The translations under genes were made by a program, and so were the position numbers. This document shows positions 39,594-47,772 of a stretch of 64,000 bases of DNA, piece after piece. The notes below the pieces were generated by a model. It was given only the letters and a program-made list of their open reading frames with translations. It made no database searches and was not told the origin of the DNA. Location: positions 1 through 64,000 of the forward strand of contig NZ_JACCJY010000019.1 in the NCBI RefSeq assembly GCF_014596085.1, in the 5' to 3' direction. The stretch's first letter is position 1. The number at the start of each line of letters is the position of its first letter. Origin of the DNA: Azospirillum tabaci. Lineage in GTDB: Bacteria > Pseudomonadota > Alphaproteobacteria > Azospirillales > Azospirillaceae.

Positions 39594-40563
39594 CCGCGTC
39601 GCGGTGGGGCACCAGCGCCGCGGCCTTCAGCAGCACCTCCGGCCCGGCGCCGGGAAGATGCGCGTTCTCGCTGATGTGGCGCCGCCACGCGCGGGCGCCG
39701 GGCAAGCCCTGGAACAGCCCCAGCATGTGCCGGGTGATCGCCGACAGCGGCGTCCCCTGGCGCATCCGTTTCTCGGCGTAGGCCGCCATCGCCTCGACCA
39801 CCGCATAGCGGTCGGGGCCGGGTTCCCCGCCGAACAGGCGGCGGTCGGCGTCGGCCAGGATGTAGGGGGTCTCGTAGGCGGCGCGCCCGATCATCACGCT
39901 GTCCAGCGTCGCGAGATGCCCTTCCGCCTCGTCCAAGGTGCGGATGCCGCCGTTGATGGCGATGGTGAGCTGCGGGTTCTCCTGCTTCAGCCGGTGCACG
40001 AGGTCGTAGCGCAGCGGCGGGATGTCCCGGTTCTCCTTGGGGCTGAGGCCCTTCAGCCACGCCTTGCGGGCGTGCACGATGAAATGGGTGCAGCCGGCGG
40101 CGGACACGGTGCGGACGAAATGGTCCAGCGTCGGCCATTCCTCCATCTCGTCGATGGCGATCCGCGACTTCACGGTGACGGGAATTGACACCGCCTCGCG
40201 CATGGCGCCGACCAGCCGGGCAACCAGATCGGGCTCGGCCATCAGGCAGGCGCCGAAACGGCCCGACTGCACGCGGTCGCTGGGGCAGCCGACGTTCAGG
40301 TTGACCTCGTCATAGCCCCATTCCTCGGCGATGCGGGCGCAGGCCGCCAGCTCCGCCGGGTCCGACCCGCCGAGCTGGAGCGCCACCGGATGCTCCGCCG
40401 CGTCGTAGCCGAGCAGCCGCTCGCGGTCGCCGTGCAGAATGGCGCCGGTGGTAACCATCTCGGTGTAGAGCAGCGTGTTCTTCGACAACAGGCGATGGAA
40501 GGTCCGGCAATGGCGGTCCGTCCAGTCCATCATCGGGGCGACGCTGAGGGCAATGGCGGGCAT
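39574..40563 (-). CDS. dusA: tRNA-dihydrouridine(20/20a) synthase DusA, 329 aa
   Basis: FMN enzyme that reduces U20/U20a of tRNAs in the cytoplasm. Start IALSVAPMMDWTDRHCRTFH is the DusA N-terminus (APMMDWTDRH). Also seen: TEMVTTGAI, the active-site block NLNVGCPSDRVQSGRFGACL with the catalytic cysteine in GACL, the KSRIAIDE substrate region, HARKAWLKGLSPKENRDIPP (phosphate/FMN loop), and NGGIRTLDEAEGHL. Length is normal. ATG 40563 is chosen from homology. It is convergent with the DUF3429 gene with a 20-base overlap of coding ends and divergent from aztD across a Zur-box-like site. Confidence 0.95.
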   Translation of the reverse strand: MPAIALSVAPMMDWTDRHCRTFHRLLSKNTLLYTEMVTTGAILHGDRERLLGYDAAEHPVALQLGGSDPAELAACARIAEEWGYDEVNLNVGCPSDRVQSGRFGACLMAEPDLVARLVGAMREAVSIPVTVKSRIAIDEMEEWPTLDHFVRTVSAAGCTHFIVHARKAWLKGLSPKENRDIPPLRYDLVHRLKQENPQLTIAINGGIRTLDEAEGHLATLDSVMIGRAAYETPYILADADRRLFGGEPGPDRYAVVEAMAAYAEKRMRQGTPLSAITRHMLGLFQGLPGARAWRRHISENAHLPGAGPEVLLKAAALVPHRDAVMQRAG

Positions 40564-40676
40564 GGGCAGGAACTGTCTGTGAATCGGGAACGGCGGCGCA
40601 TCAATTGGACGAAGCGGGCGCGAATGGCAAGGGCGGACCCACCCCGGAGACGGAAGGGAGGTTGCGCCAAAAAAAT

Positions 40677-40694
40677 GTAACGTTATAACGTAAC
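40677..40694. promoter_or_regulatory. Candidate Zur box upstream of aztD
   Basis: gtaacgttataacgtaac is an almost perfect 18-base palindrome with the exactly symmetric centre acgttataacgt. It closely matches the AT-rich GTTATA-TATAAC form of alphaproteobacterial Zur sites. It lies 99 bases before the aztD start and 114 bases before dusA on the other strand. Zur control of a zinc chaperone is biologically expected; the site itself is inferred from pattern. Confidence 0.7.
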
Positions 40695-40792
40695 GCGCGC
40701 TTGTGGGGCGCCACCCGCCTGCCCCTGCCGCGGCGGGCGGGTGTGCCGCGCCTCCCAAACCGCACCGCTAGGGTCTGAAAACGAGGTTGCAC

Positions 40793-42019
40793 ATGAATCG
40801 CCTGCCCATTCTCTCGACGCTGCTGTGGATCGGCGCCACGGCCGGGGGCCTCGCCGCCGGCGCGGCTCTGGCCGACGACCACAAGCACGCCGGGAGCACG
40901 ACGCATCACCGCCTGTTCATCGGCGATCACGCCGACGGGGTCGTCCGTGCCGTCGATCTCAAGGACGGAGCGAGCGCGGGAGCCTTCCGGCTCGACCAAT
41001 CGCCGGCCCTCGCGCGCAGCGCCAGCGGCCGCACCGTCTTCGCCGTTCAGGGCGATGCCGGAAAGGTCGCGGTCATCAGCACCGGACTGTCGTTCGAGGA
41101 CCATGGGGACCACGCCGACATCGCGATCGACGGCGCCAAGCTCCTGCCCACCGTGATCACGGGGACCAAGCCGGCCCACGTCGTGGACGGCTCCGGCACC
41201 ATCGCGCTGTTCGACGACGGCACGGGCGAGGTTGCCCTGTTCCGGGAGAGCGACCTGCTGGAAGGGACGGTCAAGGCCCGCAACCTGAAGCCGGGCGCCG
41301 CCCACCATGGTCTTGCCGCGCCGATGGGCGAGTTCCTTGTCGTTTCGGTCCCGCACGACGATCCCGAAAAGCCGCGCGTCGGCCTCAAGGTCATCGACTC
41401 GCAGGGCAGGCCGGTCGGTGGGGTGGTGAATTGCCCGGCAGTGCACGGACAGGCCCAGTCGGCCGGAGTGTTCGCCTTCGGCTGCAAGGACGGGGTTGTC
41501 TTCGCCCACCCGGCCGGCGGCTCGAAGCCGCCGACGCTGCACCATGTTTCGACCGCGACGCTTGGGGACGGCAACGTCTCGACGCTCAAGGGCGGAGCGG
41601 CGATGCAGTTCTTCCTCGGCAATTACGGTCCGCGCGCCGTCGTCATCATCGAGCCGGGCGCCGAGCCGAGCTTCCGCAAAATCGACCTGCCGTCACGCCG
41701 CGTGGACTTCGCCCTGGACGACGCCAAGGCCAACCACGCCTACGTTCTGACTGAGGACGGCAGGCTGCATCGGCTCAACGTCGTGTCCGGCGAGATCGAG
41801 ACGAGCGTCCAGCTGACCGCCCCCTATTCCATGGACGGTCACTGGCGCAACCCGCGGCCGCGATTGGCGGTGGCTGGTGACCATGTGGTGGTGACCGATC
41901 CGCTCAAGGGTCTGCTGCGGGTCGTCTCCACCGAGACGTTGCAGGAGGAGCGCACGATCGCGGTGGCCGGCACGCCCTACACCATCGTTGCCGTCGGCGG
42001 GTCCGGGGCGCAGCACTGA
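40793..42019 (+). CDS. aztD: Zinc metallochaperone AztD, 408 aa
   Basis: Periplasmic beta-propeller protein that binds zinc and can pass it to the AztC binding protein. Signal peptide at residues 1-28 (GATAGGLAAGAALA). The mature N-terminus is a histidine-rich DDHKHAGSTTHHRLFIGDHA, and a second cluster is FEDHGDHADIAIDGA. The repeated strands (VRAVDLKDGASAGAFRLDQS, DAGKVAVISTGLSFEDHGDH) and the C-terminal KGLLRVVSTETLQEERTIAV fit AztD. Two cysteines (VVNCPAVHG and FAFGCKDG) could form the known disulfide. ATG 40793 has GAGG eight bases upstream. No aztABC transporter genes are next to it here; see findings. Confidence 0.88.
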   Translation: MNRLPILSTLLWIGATAGGLAAGAALADDHKHAGSTTHHRLFIGDHADGVVRAVDLKDGASAGAFRLDQSPALARSASGRTVFAVQGDAGKVAVISTGLSFEDHGDHADIAIDGAKLLPTVITGTKPAHVVDGSGTIALFDDGTGEVALFRESDLLEGTVKARNLKPGAAHHGLAAPMGEFLVVSVPHDDPEKPRVGLKVIDSQGRPVGGVVNCPAVHGQAQSAGVFAFGCKDGVVFAHPAGGSKPPTLHHVSTATLGDGNVSTLKGGAAMQFFLGNYGPRAVVIIEPGAEPSFRKIDLPSRRVDFALDDAKANHAYVLTEDGRLHRLNVVSGEIETSVQLTAPYSMDGHWRNPRPRLAVAGDHVVVTDPLKGLLRVVSTETLQEERTIAVAGTPYTIVAVGGSGAQH

Positions 42020-42101
42020 CGACGGTCCGGGAGCAGCCTGTCGAAGGCTTAAGGCTGCTCCCCCGTCCGATCAGACTCGGGAGATCATCGGGCCGGGCCG
42101 A

Positions 42102-42986
42102 TCATGCCCGCTGGCGTCCCCTGGCGGGCTTGCCGTGGGAGGAGCGGGTGCCGGACAGCACGGCCTTGACCTTGGCCAGATGGTGCCGGGCCTCGGCGCC
42201 GAGCTTCAGCGCGACGCCGGTGGACAGCACGTCGATGATCGCCAGATGGACGAGGCGGGAGGCCATCGGCGTGTAGATCTCCGCGTCCTCGACCGGCGTG
42301 TGGCCGATGGCGACCGACGACACCGCGGCCAGCGGCGACTCCGGCGCGGTGATCGCGATGACCGGGATGCCCAGATCGCGGGCCATCTGCGCCAACTCCG
42401 TCACCATGATGGTGCGCCCGGTGTTGGAGATCGCCAGCAGGACCCCGCGCGCTCCCAGATTGACCGCCAGCATGCGGACCATCATCGGGTCGGCGCTGGC
42501 CTGCGCCGCCATGCCGAAGCGCATGAACTTGTGCGCCGCGTCCTCCGCCACCACCGCCGAGGCGCCGGTGCCGATGCACAGGATGCTGGAGGCGTCGGCC
42601 AGCAACTCCACGGCGCGGGAGACGGCCGCCATGTCCAGCGCACCCGCCGCGTCGTTCAGGGCGGCGGCGGCGGATGAAAAGATTTTTCGCGCGACGGTCG
42701 GGGTTTCGTCGTCCGGCGCCACGTCCTGGCTGACGAAGGGGGTGCCGCGGGCCTGCCCCTCGGCCAGCCGCAGCTTGAAATCCGGGAAGCCGGCGCAGCC
42801 GATGCTGCGGCAGAAGCGGACGACGGTCGCCTCGCTGACCCCGGCGGCCTGGGCCAGCACGGTGATGCTCTGCCCGAGCACCTTCTGCGGTTCGGCCAAC
42901 ACGATCTCGGCGACCTGGGCTTCGGAACGCTTCAGCTCCGGCAGGCGGCCGCGGATGTGATCGAGGATGTTCACCGGCTGGAGCAT
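42102..42986 (-). CDS. RpiR/MurR-family transcriptional regulator with SIS domain, 294 aa
   Basis: N-terminal HTH_6 domain: RLPELKRSEAQVAEIVLAEP, then SITVLAQAAGVSEATVVRFC and RSIGCAGFPDFKLRLAEGQA (residues about 15-85). C-terminal SIS domain binding a phosphorylated sugar: ILCIGTGASAVVAEDAAHKF, LLAISNTGRTIMVTELAQMA and GIPVIAITAPESPLAAVSSV. The family controls sugar or sugar-acid catabolism, often as a repressor released by a sugar phosphate. It is divergent from a TRAP transporter operon, with two matched operator-like palindromes in the 445-base spacer, so it very likely controls that operon. Some members of this group are HexR-like regulators of the Entner-Doudoroff pathway, but the neighbourhood here points to a TRAP substrate. 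Confidence 0.92.
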   Translation of the reverse strand: MLQPVNILDHIRGRLPELKRSEAQVAEIVLAEPQKVLGQSITVLAQAAGVSEATVVRFCRSIGCAGFPDFKLRLAEGQARGTPFVSQDVAPDDETPTVARKIFSSAAAALNDAAGALDMAAVSRAVELLADASSILCIGTGASAVVAEDAAHKFMRFGMAAQASADPMMVRMLAVNLGARGVLLAISNTGRTIMVTELAQMARDLGIPVIAITAPESPLAAVSSVAIGHTPVEDAEIYTPMASRLVHLAIIDVLSTGVALKLGAEARHHLAKVKAVLSGTRSSHGKPARGRQRA

Positions 42987-43166
42987 CGAAACGGACCATC
43001 CATCCCTAAAAGCGTTCTTGCTCCCAGGCGTTCTTCGCGCCGGGGCGTCTTTGGGCGGCGGACCGTACCACCGCCGGCGCGAACGGCACAGCTCTCCCTC
43101 GCCTTTCGGCGGGGTTCGTCGGGCCGCTACCCATGGTCCCCAAGCTATGCGGAGCAGGGTGGTCTG

Positions 43167-43184
43167 TGAAGATAATTTTCGTCG
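43167..43184. promoter_or_regulatory. Operator-like site 1 (TGAAGATAATTTTCGTCG)
   Basis: This 18-base site differs from the more perfect palindrome at 43219 at four positions and lies exactly 52 bases before it, close to five helical turns. It probably binds the divergently encoded RpiR-type regulator. Inference from symmetry and spacing. Confidence 0.5.
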
Positions 43185-43218
43185 CTATGCCTATTGTCCG
43201 GCGGTTTTGGCACCGTTA

Positions 43219-43236
43219 TGAAGAAAATCTTCTTCA
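43219..43236. promoter_or_regulatory. Operator-like site 2 (TGAAGAA-AATC-TTCTTCA)
   Basis: Perfect seven-base arms with a four-base spacer, 196 bases before the TRAP small permease start. RpiR-type proteins are known to bind GAA/TTC-type dyads. Together with the site 52 bases upstream it is a good candidate operator pair. Confidence 0.55.
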
Positions 43237-43431
43237 CTCGGATGCGGGACTCCTCTATTTTCCGCAACAGAAAATTCAAGGTCCCGGCAAGAGACCGCGA
43301 GGGAGGAACTCCGACCCGCCGCCCGGCCCCGCTGCCGGTGCGTCGCGCCGCCCGTGTCCTCCCGCGCTGTCCCCTCGCTGCCGCCCTTTCGATCAGGTGA
43401 GCCCCGCCGAGAGGCAGGCCGAGGAGTGTGC

Positions 43432-43971
43432 ATGAAGCGCATGGTGGAAGCGCTGGAGATGGTCACCGAATGGATCATGGCGCTGATGCTCGCCGTGATG
43501 GTGGCGCTGGTCTTCGGCAACGTGGTTCTGCGGTACGGCTTCAACAGCGGCATCGTCGCCGCCGAGGAGCTGGCCCGCCTGATGTTCGTCTGGCTGGTCT
43601 TCCTGGGCGCCACGCTGGCGCTGCGCCGTCACCAGCATTTGGGGCTGGACATCGTCCAGGCCCGCCTGCCGGCCCGTGCCCGCCGGGCCTGCGCGGTGAT
43701 CAGTCATCTGCTGATGATCTACGCGTTGTGGCTGTTCATCGAGGGAAGCTGGTTCCAGCTTCTGATCGGGATGGAGACGCGCTCCACGGTGCTCAGCTTC
43801 CCCATGGCCTTCTACGCCGCCGCGGGCTTCTTCCCGGCGATCGCCATGGCGCTGACGATCATCACCAACCTCTGGAAAATCCTGTCGGGCGACGCGACGG
43901 CGCACATCCCCGGCAACGGCGACCCCCACGGCGTCACCGCCCCGCAGGGCGGCGCCATCGCCGAGCATTGA
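43432..43971 (+). CDS. TRAP transporter small permease (DctQ type), 179 aa
   Basis: Four-helix inner-membrane subunit. Seen: WIMALMLAVMVALVFGNVVL, the conserved LRYGFNSGIVAAEELARLMF segment (RY...EE.aR), VWLVFLGATLALRRHQHLGL, and two more helices. CGAGGAG precedes ATG 43432. It forms the membrane complex with the large permease at 44006 and receives substrate from the DctP-type protein at 45316. It is the first gene of the operon behind the RpiR-type operator region. Confidence 0.92.
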   Translation: MKRMVEALEMVTEWIMALMLAVMVALVFGNVVLRYGFNSGIVAAEELARLMFVWLVFLGATLALRRHQHLGLDIVQARLPARARRACAVISHLLMIYALWLFIEGSWFQLLIGMETRSTVLSFPMAFYAAAGFFPAIAMALTIITNLWKILSGDATAHIPGNGDPHGVTAPQGGAIAEH

Positions 43972-44005
43972 TTCCGTCCGGCCTTCTGAAAGCGGAGCCC
44001 GTTCC

Positions 44006-45286
44006 ATGGCCCTTGCGGTCTTCCTCTCCTCGCTGTTCGGCCTGATGCTGCTCGGCATGCCCATCGCCTTCGCCCTGATGCTGACGGGCGTGGCGCTGAT
44101 GGTGCATCTCGACTTCTTCGACGCCCAGCTCGTCGCCCAGAACATGCTGAGCGGCGCCGACAACTACCCGCTGATGGCGGTGCCCTTCTTCATCCTGGCC
44201 GGCGAGCTGATGAACGCCGGCGGCATCTCGCAGCGGATCATCAACCTCGCGGTCAGCCTCGTCGGGCACATCCGCGGCGGCCTGGGCTACGTGACCATCG
44301 GCGCGTCGGTGATGCTGGCCAGCTTGTCCGGCTCGGCCATCGCCGACACGGCGGCGCTCGCCACGCTGCTGATCCCGATGATGCGCGACAACGGCTACCC
44401 GGTGCCGCGCTCCGCCGGCCTGATCGCGTCGGGCGGCATCATCGCCCCGATCATCCCGCCCAGCATGCCCTTCATCATCTTCGGCGTGACCACCAACACC
44501 TCGATCAGCGGCCTGTTCATGGCCGGCATCGTGCCCGGCCTGCTGATGGGCGCCGGTCTGGTCATCACCTGGATGTTCGTGGTGCGCGGCATGACCGTGA
44601 AGCTGCAGCCCAAGGCGAGCTGGGGCGAGCGCCGCACCGCGCTGGTCGAGGGCGTCTGGGCGCTGGCTCTGCCGGTCATCATCATCGGCGGCCTGCGCGG
44701 CGGCATCTTTACCCCGACCGAGGCCGCGGTGGTCGCCGCCGTCTACTCGCTGGTCGTTGCGCTGTTCGTCTACCGGCAGGTGACGCTGAAGGATCTGGTG
44801 CCGCTGCTGGTCCAGGCCGCGCGCACCACCAGCACGGTGATGTTCCTGTGCGCGGCGGCGCTGGTGTCGTCCTACATGGTGACCCTGGCCGACCTGCCGC
44901 AGCAGATGAACGAGATGCTGGCCCCGCTGCTGCACGAGCCGAAGCTGCTGATGGTCGCCATCACGCTGCTGCTGCTCGCCGTGGGCACGGTGATGGACCT
45001 GACGCCGACGATCCTGGTGCTCGGCCCCGTACTGACCCCGCTGGCCGCGGCGGCGGGCATCGACCCGACCTATTTCGGCGTGATGTTCGTCCTGACCGGC
45101 ACGCTGGGCCTGATCCATCCGCCGGTCTGCACAGTGTTGAATGTGGTGTGCGGCGTCGCCCGCATCTCGCTGGAAAGCGCCACGCGCGGCATCTGGCCGT
45201 TCCTGCTGACCTATCTGCTTCTGCTGTGCCTGCTGATCGCCGTTCCGGAGATCGTCACGGCCCCGCTGAGCCTGTTCCACCGCTAA
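44006..45286 (+). CDS. TRAP transporter large permease (DctM type), 426 aa
   Basis: Transport-catalysing subunit with about twelve helices. Motifs: FFILAGELMNAGGISQRIIN, VGHIRGGLGYVTIGASVMLA, SLSGSAIADTAALATLLIPM, IASGGIIAPIIPPSMPFIIF, GGIFTPTEAAVVAAVYSLVV and LGLIHPPVCTVLNVVCGVAR, all standard for DctM. The start lies 34 bases after dctQ. It uses a Na+ gradient to import the ligand. Confidence 0.95.
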   Translation: MALAVFLSSLFGLMLLGMPIAFALMLTGVALMVHLDFFDAQLVAQNMLSGADNYPLMAVPFFILAGELMNAGGISQRIINLAVSLVGHIRGGLGYVTIGASVMLASLSGSAIADTAALATLLIPMMRDNGYPVPRSAGLIASGGIIAPIIPPSMPFIIFGVTTNTSISGLFMAGIVPGLLMGAGLVITWMFVVRGMTVKLQPKASWGERRTALVEGVWALALPVIIIGGLRGGIFTPTEAAVVAAVYSLVVALFVYRQVTLKDLVPLLVQAARTTSTVMFLCAAALVSSYMVTLADLPQQMNEMLAPLLHEPKLLMVAITLLLLAVGTVMDLTPTILVLGPVLTPLAAAAGIDPTYFGVMFVLTGTLGLIHPPVCTVLNVVCGVARISLESATRGIWPFLLTYLLLLCLLIAVPEIVTAPLSLFHR

Positions 45287-45315
45287 CCACAAACGCTACA
45301 GGGAAGAACCGACCC

Positions 45316-46329
45316 ATGAAGCTGCTCCGTTCCGTCCTTCTGGCGACCGGCCTCGCCGCCGCCATCCTCGCACCCGTCGCCGCCTCCGCCCAGGACATCA
45401 AGCCGCGCCTGATCCGCTTCGGCTACGGACTGTCGGAGAGCAGCAACCAGGGCCGCGCCGTGAAGTTCTTCGTCGAGGAGCTGTCCAAGCGCTCCGGCGG
45501 CAAGCTGAAGGTCAAGGGCTTCGCCGACGCCAGCCTGGGCAGCGACATCCAGATGCAGAACGCCCTGATCGGCGGCGCGCAGGAGATGATGGTCGGCTCG
45601 ACCGCCACGCTGGTCGGCATCGTCAAGGACTTCGCCGTCTTCGACCTGCCCTTCCTGTTCAACAACGAGCAGGAGGCCGACGCCGTGTTCGACGGCCCGT
45701 TCGGTCAGAAGCTGGCGGCCAAGCTGAACGACAAGGGCCTCGTCGGCCTCGTCTATTGGGAGAACGGCTTCCGCAACCTGACCAACAGCAAGCGCCCGGT
45801 CGAGAAGGTCGAGGACCTGAAGGGCATCAAGCTGCGCGTCATGCAGAACCCGGTCTACATCGACATGTTCAACGGCTTCGGCGCCAACGCCGTGCCGCTG
45901 TCCTTCTCCGAGCTGTTCACCGCCATGGAGACGGGCACCGTGGACGGCCAGGAGAACCCGGTCACCACCATCCAGTCCTCGAAGTTCTACGAGGTCCAGA
46001 AGTACCTGACCATTTCCAAGCACGTCTACAGCCCGTGGATCGTTCTGGCCTCCAAGCGCTGGTACGACGGCCTGTCCAACGACGAGCGCAAGATCATCAA
46101 CGAGGCCGCCGTCGCCTCGCGCGACTTCGAGCGCAAGGACAGCCGCGAGGCGTCGAAGCAGAGCATCGCCTACCTGAAGGACAAGGGCATGCAGATCAAC
46201 GAGCTGAGCGACGCCGAGCTGGGCCGCATGCGCGAGATGGTCAAGCCGGCCATGGACAAGTTCGCCGCCGACGGCGGCGCCGACCTGCTGAACGAGCTGC
46301 AGGGCGAAATCAACAAGGTCCGCAAGTAA
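45316..46329 (+). CDS. TRAP transporter substrate-binding protein (DctP type), 337 aa
   Basis: Periplasmic receptor. Signal peptide at residues 1-25 (LATGLAAAILAPVAASAQ). The mature protein begins LIRFGYGLSESSNQGRAVKF. The conserved arginine that binds the substrate carboxylate lies in GIKLRVMQNPVYIDMFNGFG, followed by ELFTAMETGTVDGQENPVTT. These features fit acidic sugars or other organic acids. With an RpiR-type regulator and an FAH-fold hydrolase nearby, an aldonic or uronic acid is a plausible ligand, but this is inference. Confidence 0.93.
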   Translation: MKLLRSVLLATGLAAAILAPVAASAQDIKPRLIRFGYGLSESSNQGRAVKFFVEELSKRSGGKLKVKGFADASLGSDIQMQNALIGGAQEMMVGSTATLVGIVKDFAVFDLPFLFNNEQEADAVFDGPFGQKLAAKLNDKGLVGLVYWENGFRNLTNSKRPVEKVEDLKGIKLRVMQNPVYIDMFNGFGANAVPLSFSELFTAMETGTVDGQENPVTTIQSSKFYEVQKYLTISKHVYSPWIVLASKRWYDGLSNDERKIINEAAVASRDFERKDSREASKQSIAYLKDKGMQINELSDAELGRMREMVKPAMDKFAADGGADLLNELQGEINKVRK

Positions 46330-46334
46330 GCCTC

Positions 46335-46475
46335 GAGTTTTCCCCTCTCCCCACTGGGGAGAGGGTCAGGGAGAGGGGGCGGCCGTAGGCCGGAAACGCA
46401 ACCTCAATGCGGTGCGTATCCGCCCTGCGGGCGCCTTCTCATCCCAACCTTCTCCCCGGAGGGGAGAAGGAGTTT
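46335..46475. repeat. Palindromic intergenic repeat, copy C (outer palindromes only)
   Basis: cccctctccccactggggagaggg near 46344-46367 and ttctccccggaggggagaagg near 46450-46470 are the outer palindromes that flank copies A and B. The double-hairpin core is replaced by a different stretch with ggcggccgtaggccg. It lies between convergent genes and may terminate transcription from both sides. Confidence 0.6.
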
Positions 46476-46477
46476 CT

Positions 46478-47740
46478 TTACTTCACCCGTTCGCCGGTGA
46501 ACGGGTTCCAGCCCACGGCGGCCAGGACCGTCCAGGCCGTCGCCGCCAGATGGGGGCGGCGGTAGTAGCGGAAATCGTCCGTGGTGCTGTCCGGGCCGAT
46601 GGCGAGGCCGGTGGTGATGCTGTCCTCGCGCGTCGCCCAGACATGGCCGCCGCGGCTGACCTCCTTGCCGACCTCAGCCAGAAGCCGCTGCGCGTCGTCG
46701 GACCGCCCCAGGAGCCGGTAAACCAGCGCGGCCTGCGCCGTGCCCTCCACCCACATCCCGTCGCGGTCGTCGTTGAAGTCGAAACCGCCGTCGACCCCGT
46801 GGGCCTTCTCCGCATAACCCAGCGCCGCCCGCCACGCCTCCGGCGCGCCGCGCAGCAGCAGCGGCCAGAGCTGGGCGTCCAGACCGGACGTGGCCCGGTT
46901 CACCGTCACCCCGTCCGGCGCCGTGCCGGTTGGGAAATGCCCGCCGCCGTCCACCCACATGCGGTCGAGGAAGCCGCGCGCCGCCTTCTCCGGACCGGCC
47001 CAATCCCCGGCCGTGCCGCTGCGCTCCAGCCAGCCGAACAGGGCGGCGAGGTCGGTGTTGTGCTCCGTCGCCTTCCAGGTCAGGGCCTGCGGCTTGTCGT
47101 CGAAGCCCTGGACACCGCCGTTGAAACCGCCCGGCCCGCGCGGGTCGGCGGTGTTCGCCACCACCCAGCGGGCCAGCTCCGCGGCGCCGTTGCGGAATCG
47201 CTCCTCGCCCGTCGCCTCGCCCAGCGTCATCAGGGCCAGGCCCGCCCAGGCGACGTTGCCGGTGGCGGAGCCGACCTGATAGGCATCCTCGAACCAGCGG
47301 TTCGCGGTGACGTCCCACCAGCCCATGGGCGGGATCGGCTTCTGGGTCTGGGCACCCGCGCGGTAGGTGTTGCGCAGCCGGCCCTGGCGCCGCGCACGGT
47401 CCAGCGTGGCGGCGGAGAGCAGCGACTCCCCGATGCGAAGCGCCGGCTCCGTCTTGCCGCAGGCGACCAGGGCGATGACGGCCAGCGCGTTGTCGTAGGT
47501 GAAGGCGGCCTCGCGCAGCGGCAGCTCCGACGTCTGGCCGACGCCGAAGCTGCTGTCGTAGCTGCGCAGGAACACCGGGCCTGAACCGGGGATCTCCGCC
47601 ACGCGCGCCTCCAGCGTGCCGCAGGTCTTCCCGGCCAGCGCCGCGGCGCCATCCTCGGCCCGTGCTGCGCCAGATGCCGCCGCCAGGGTGCCGACACCGG
47701 CGGCAAGCAGCCACGCGGCCAGACGGCTTTTTCGCTTCAT
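46478..47740 (-). CDS. Exported (alpha/alpha)-barrel-like protein, 420 aa
   Basis: Signal peptide at residues 1-28 (AAWLLAAGVGTLAAASGAARA). The mature protein has repeated helical hairpins with aromatic loops: AAFTYDNALAVIALVACGKT, AYQVGSATGNVAWAGLALMT, KATEHNTDLAALFGWLERSG, FLDRMWVDGGGHFPTGTAPD and NDDRDGMWVEGTAQAALVYR. This pattern is that of six-hairpin glycosidases and related barrel enzymes, and acidic residues line several loops. I cannot name a family or substrate. The gene lies 32 bases after the FAH-fold hydrolase gene on the same strand. The length fits a complete barrel. Action on a periplasmic saccharide is inference. Confidence 0.75.
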   Translation of the reverse strand: MKRKSRLAAWLLAAGVGTLAAASGAARAEDGAAALAGKTCGTLEARVAEIPGSGPVFLRSYDSSFGVGQTSELPLREAAFTYDNALAVIALVACGKTEPALRIGESLLSAATLDRARRQGRLRNTYRAGAQTQKPIPPMGWWDVTANRWFEDAYQVGSATGNVAWAGLALMTLGEATGEERFRNGAAELARWVVANTADPRGPGGFNGGVQGFDDKPQALTWKATEHNTDLAALFGWLERSGTAGDWAGPEKAARGFLDRMWVDGGGHFPTGTAPDGVTVNRATSGLDAQLWPLLLRGAPEAWRAALGYAEKAHGVDGGFDFNDDRDGMWVEGTAQAALVYRLLGRSDDAQRLLAEVGKEVSRGGHVWATREDSITTGLAIGPDSTTDDFRYYRRPHLAATAWTVLAAVGWNPFTGERVK

Positions 47741-47772
47741 CGAAGACACTCCCATTCCCGTCCCGGCGCCGC

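Larger units (their letters stand above)
42987..43431. other. Divergent regulatory region between rpiR-type gene and TRAP operon
   Basis: This 445-base spacer contains no supported gene. It holds the two palindromes given separately (43167 and 43219) and, near them, an AT-rich patch expected of a promoter. A third weaker match (tgaaaagatttttcgc) lies at 42675-42690, inside the regulator gene. Confidence 0.55.
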
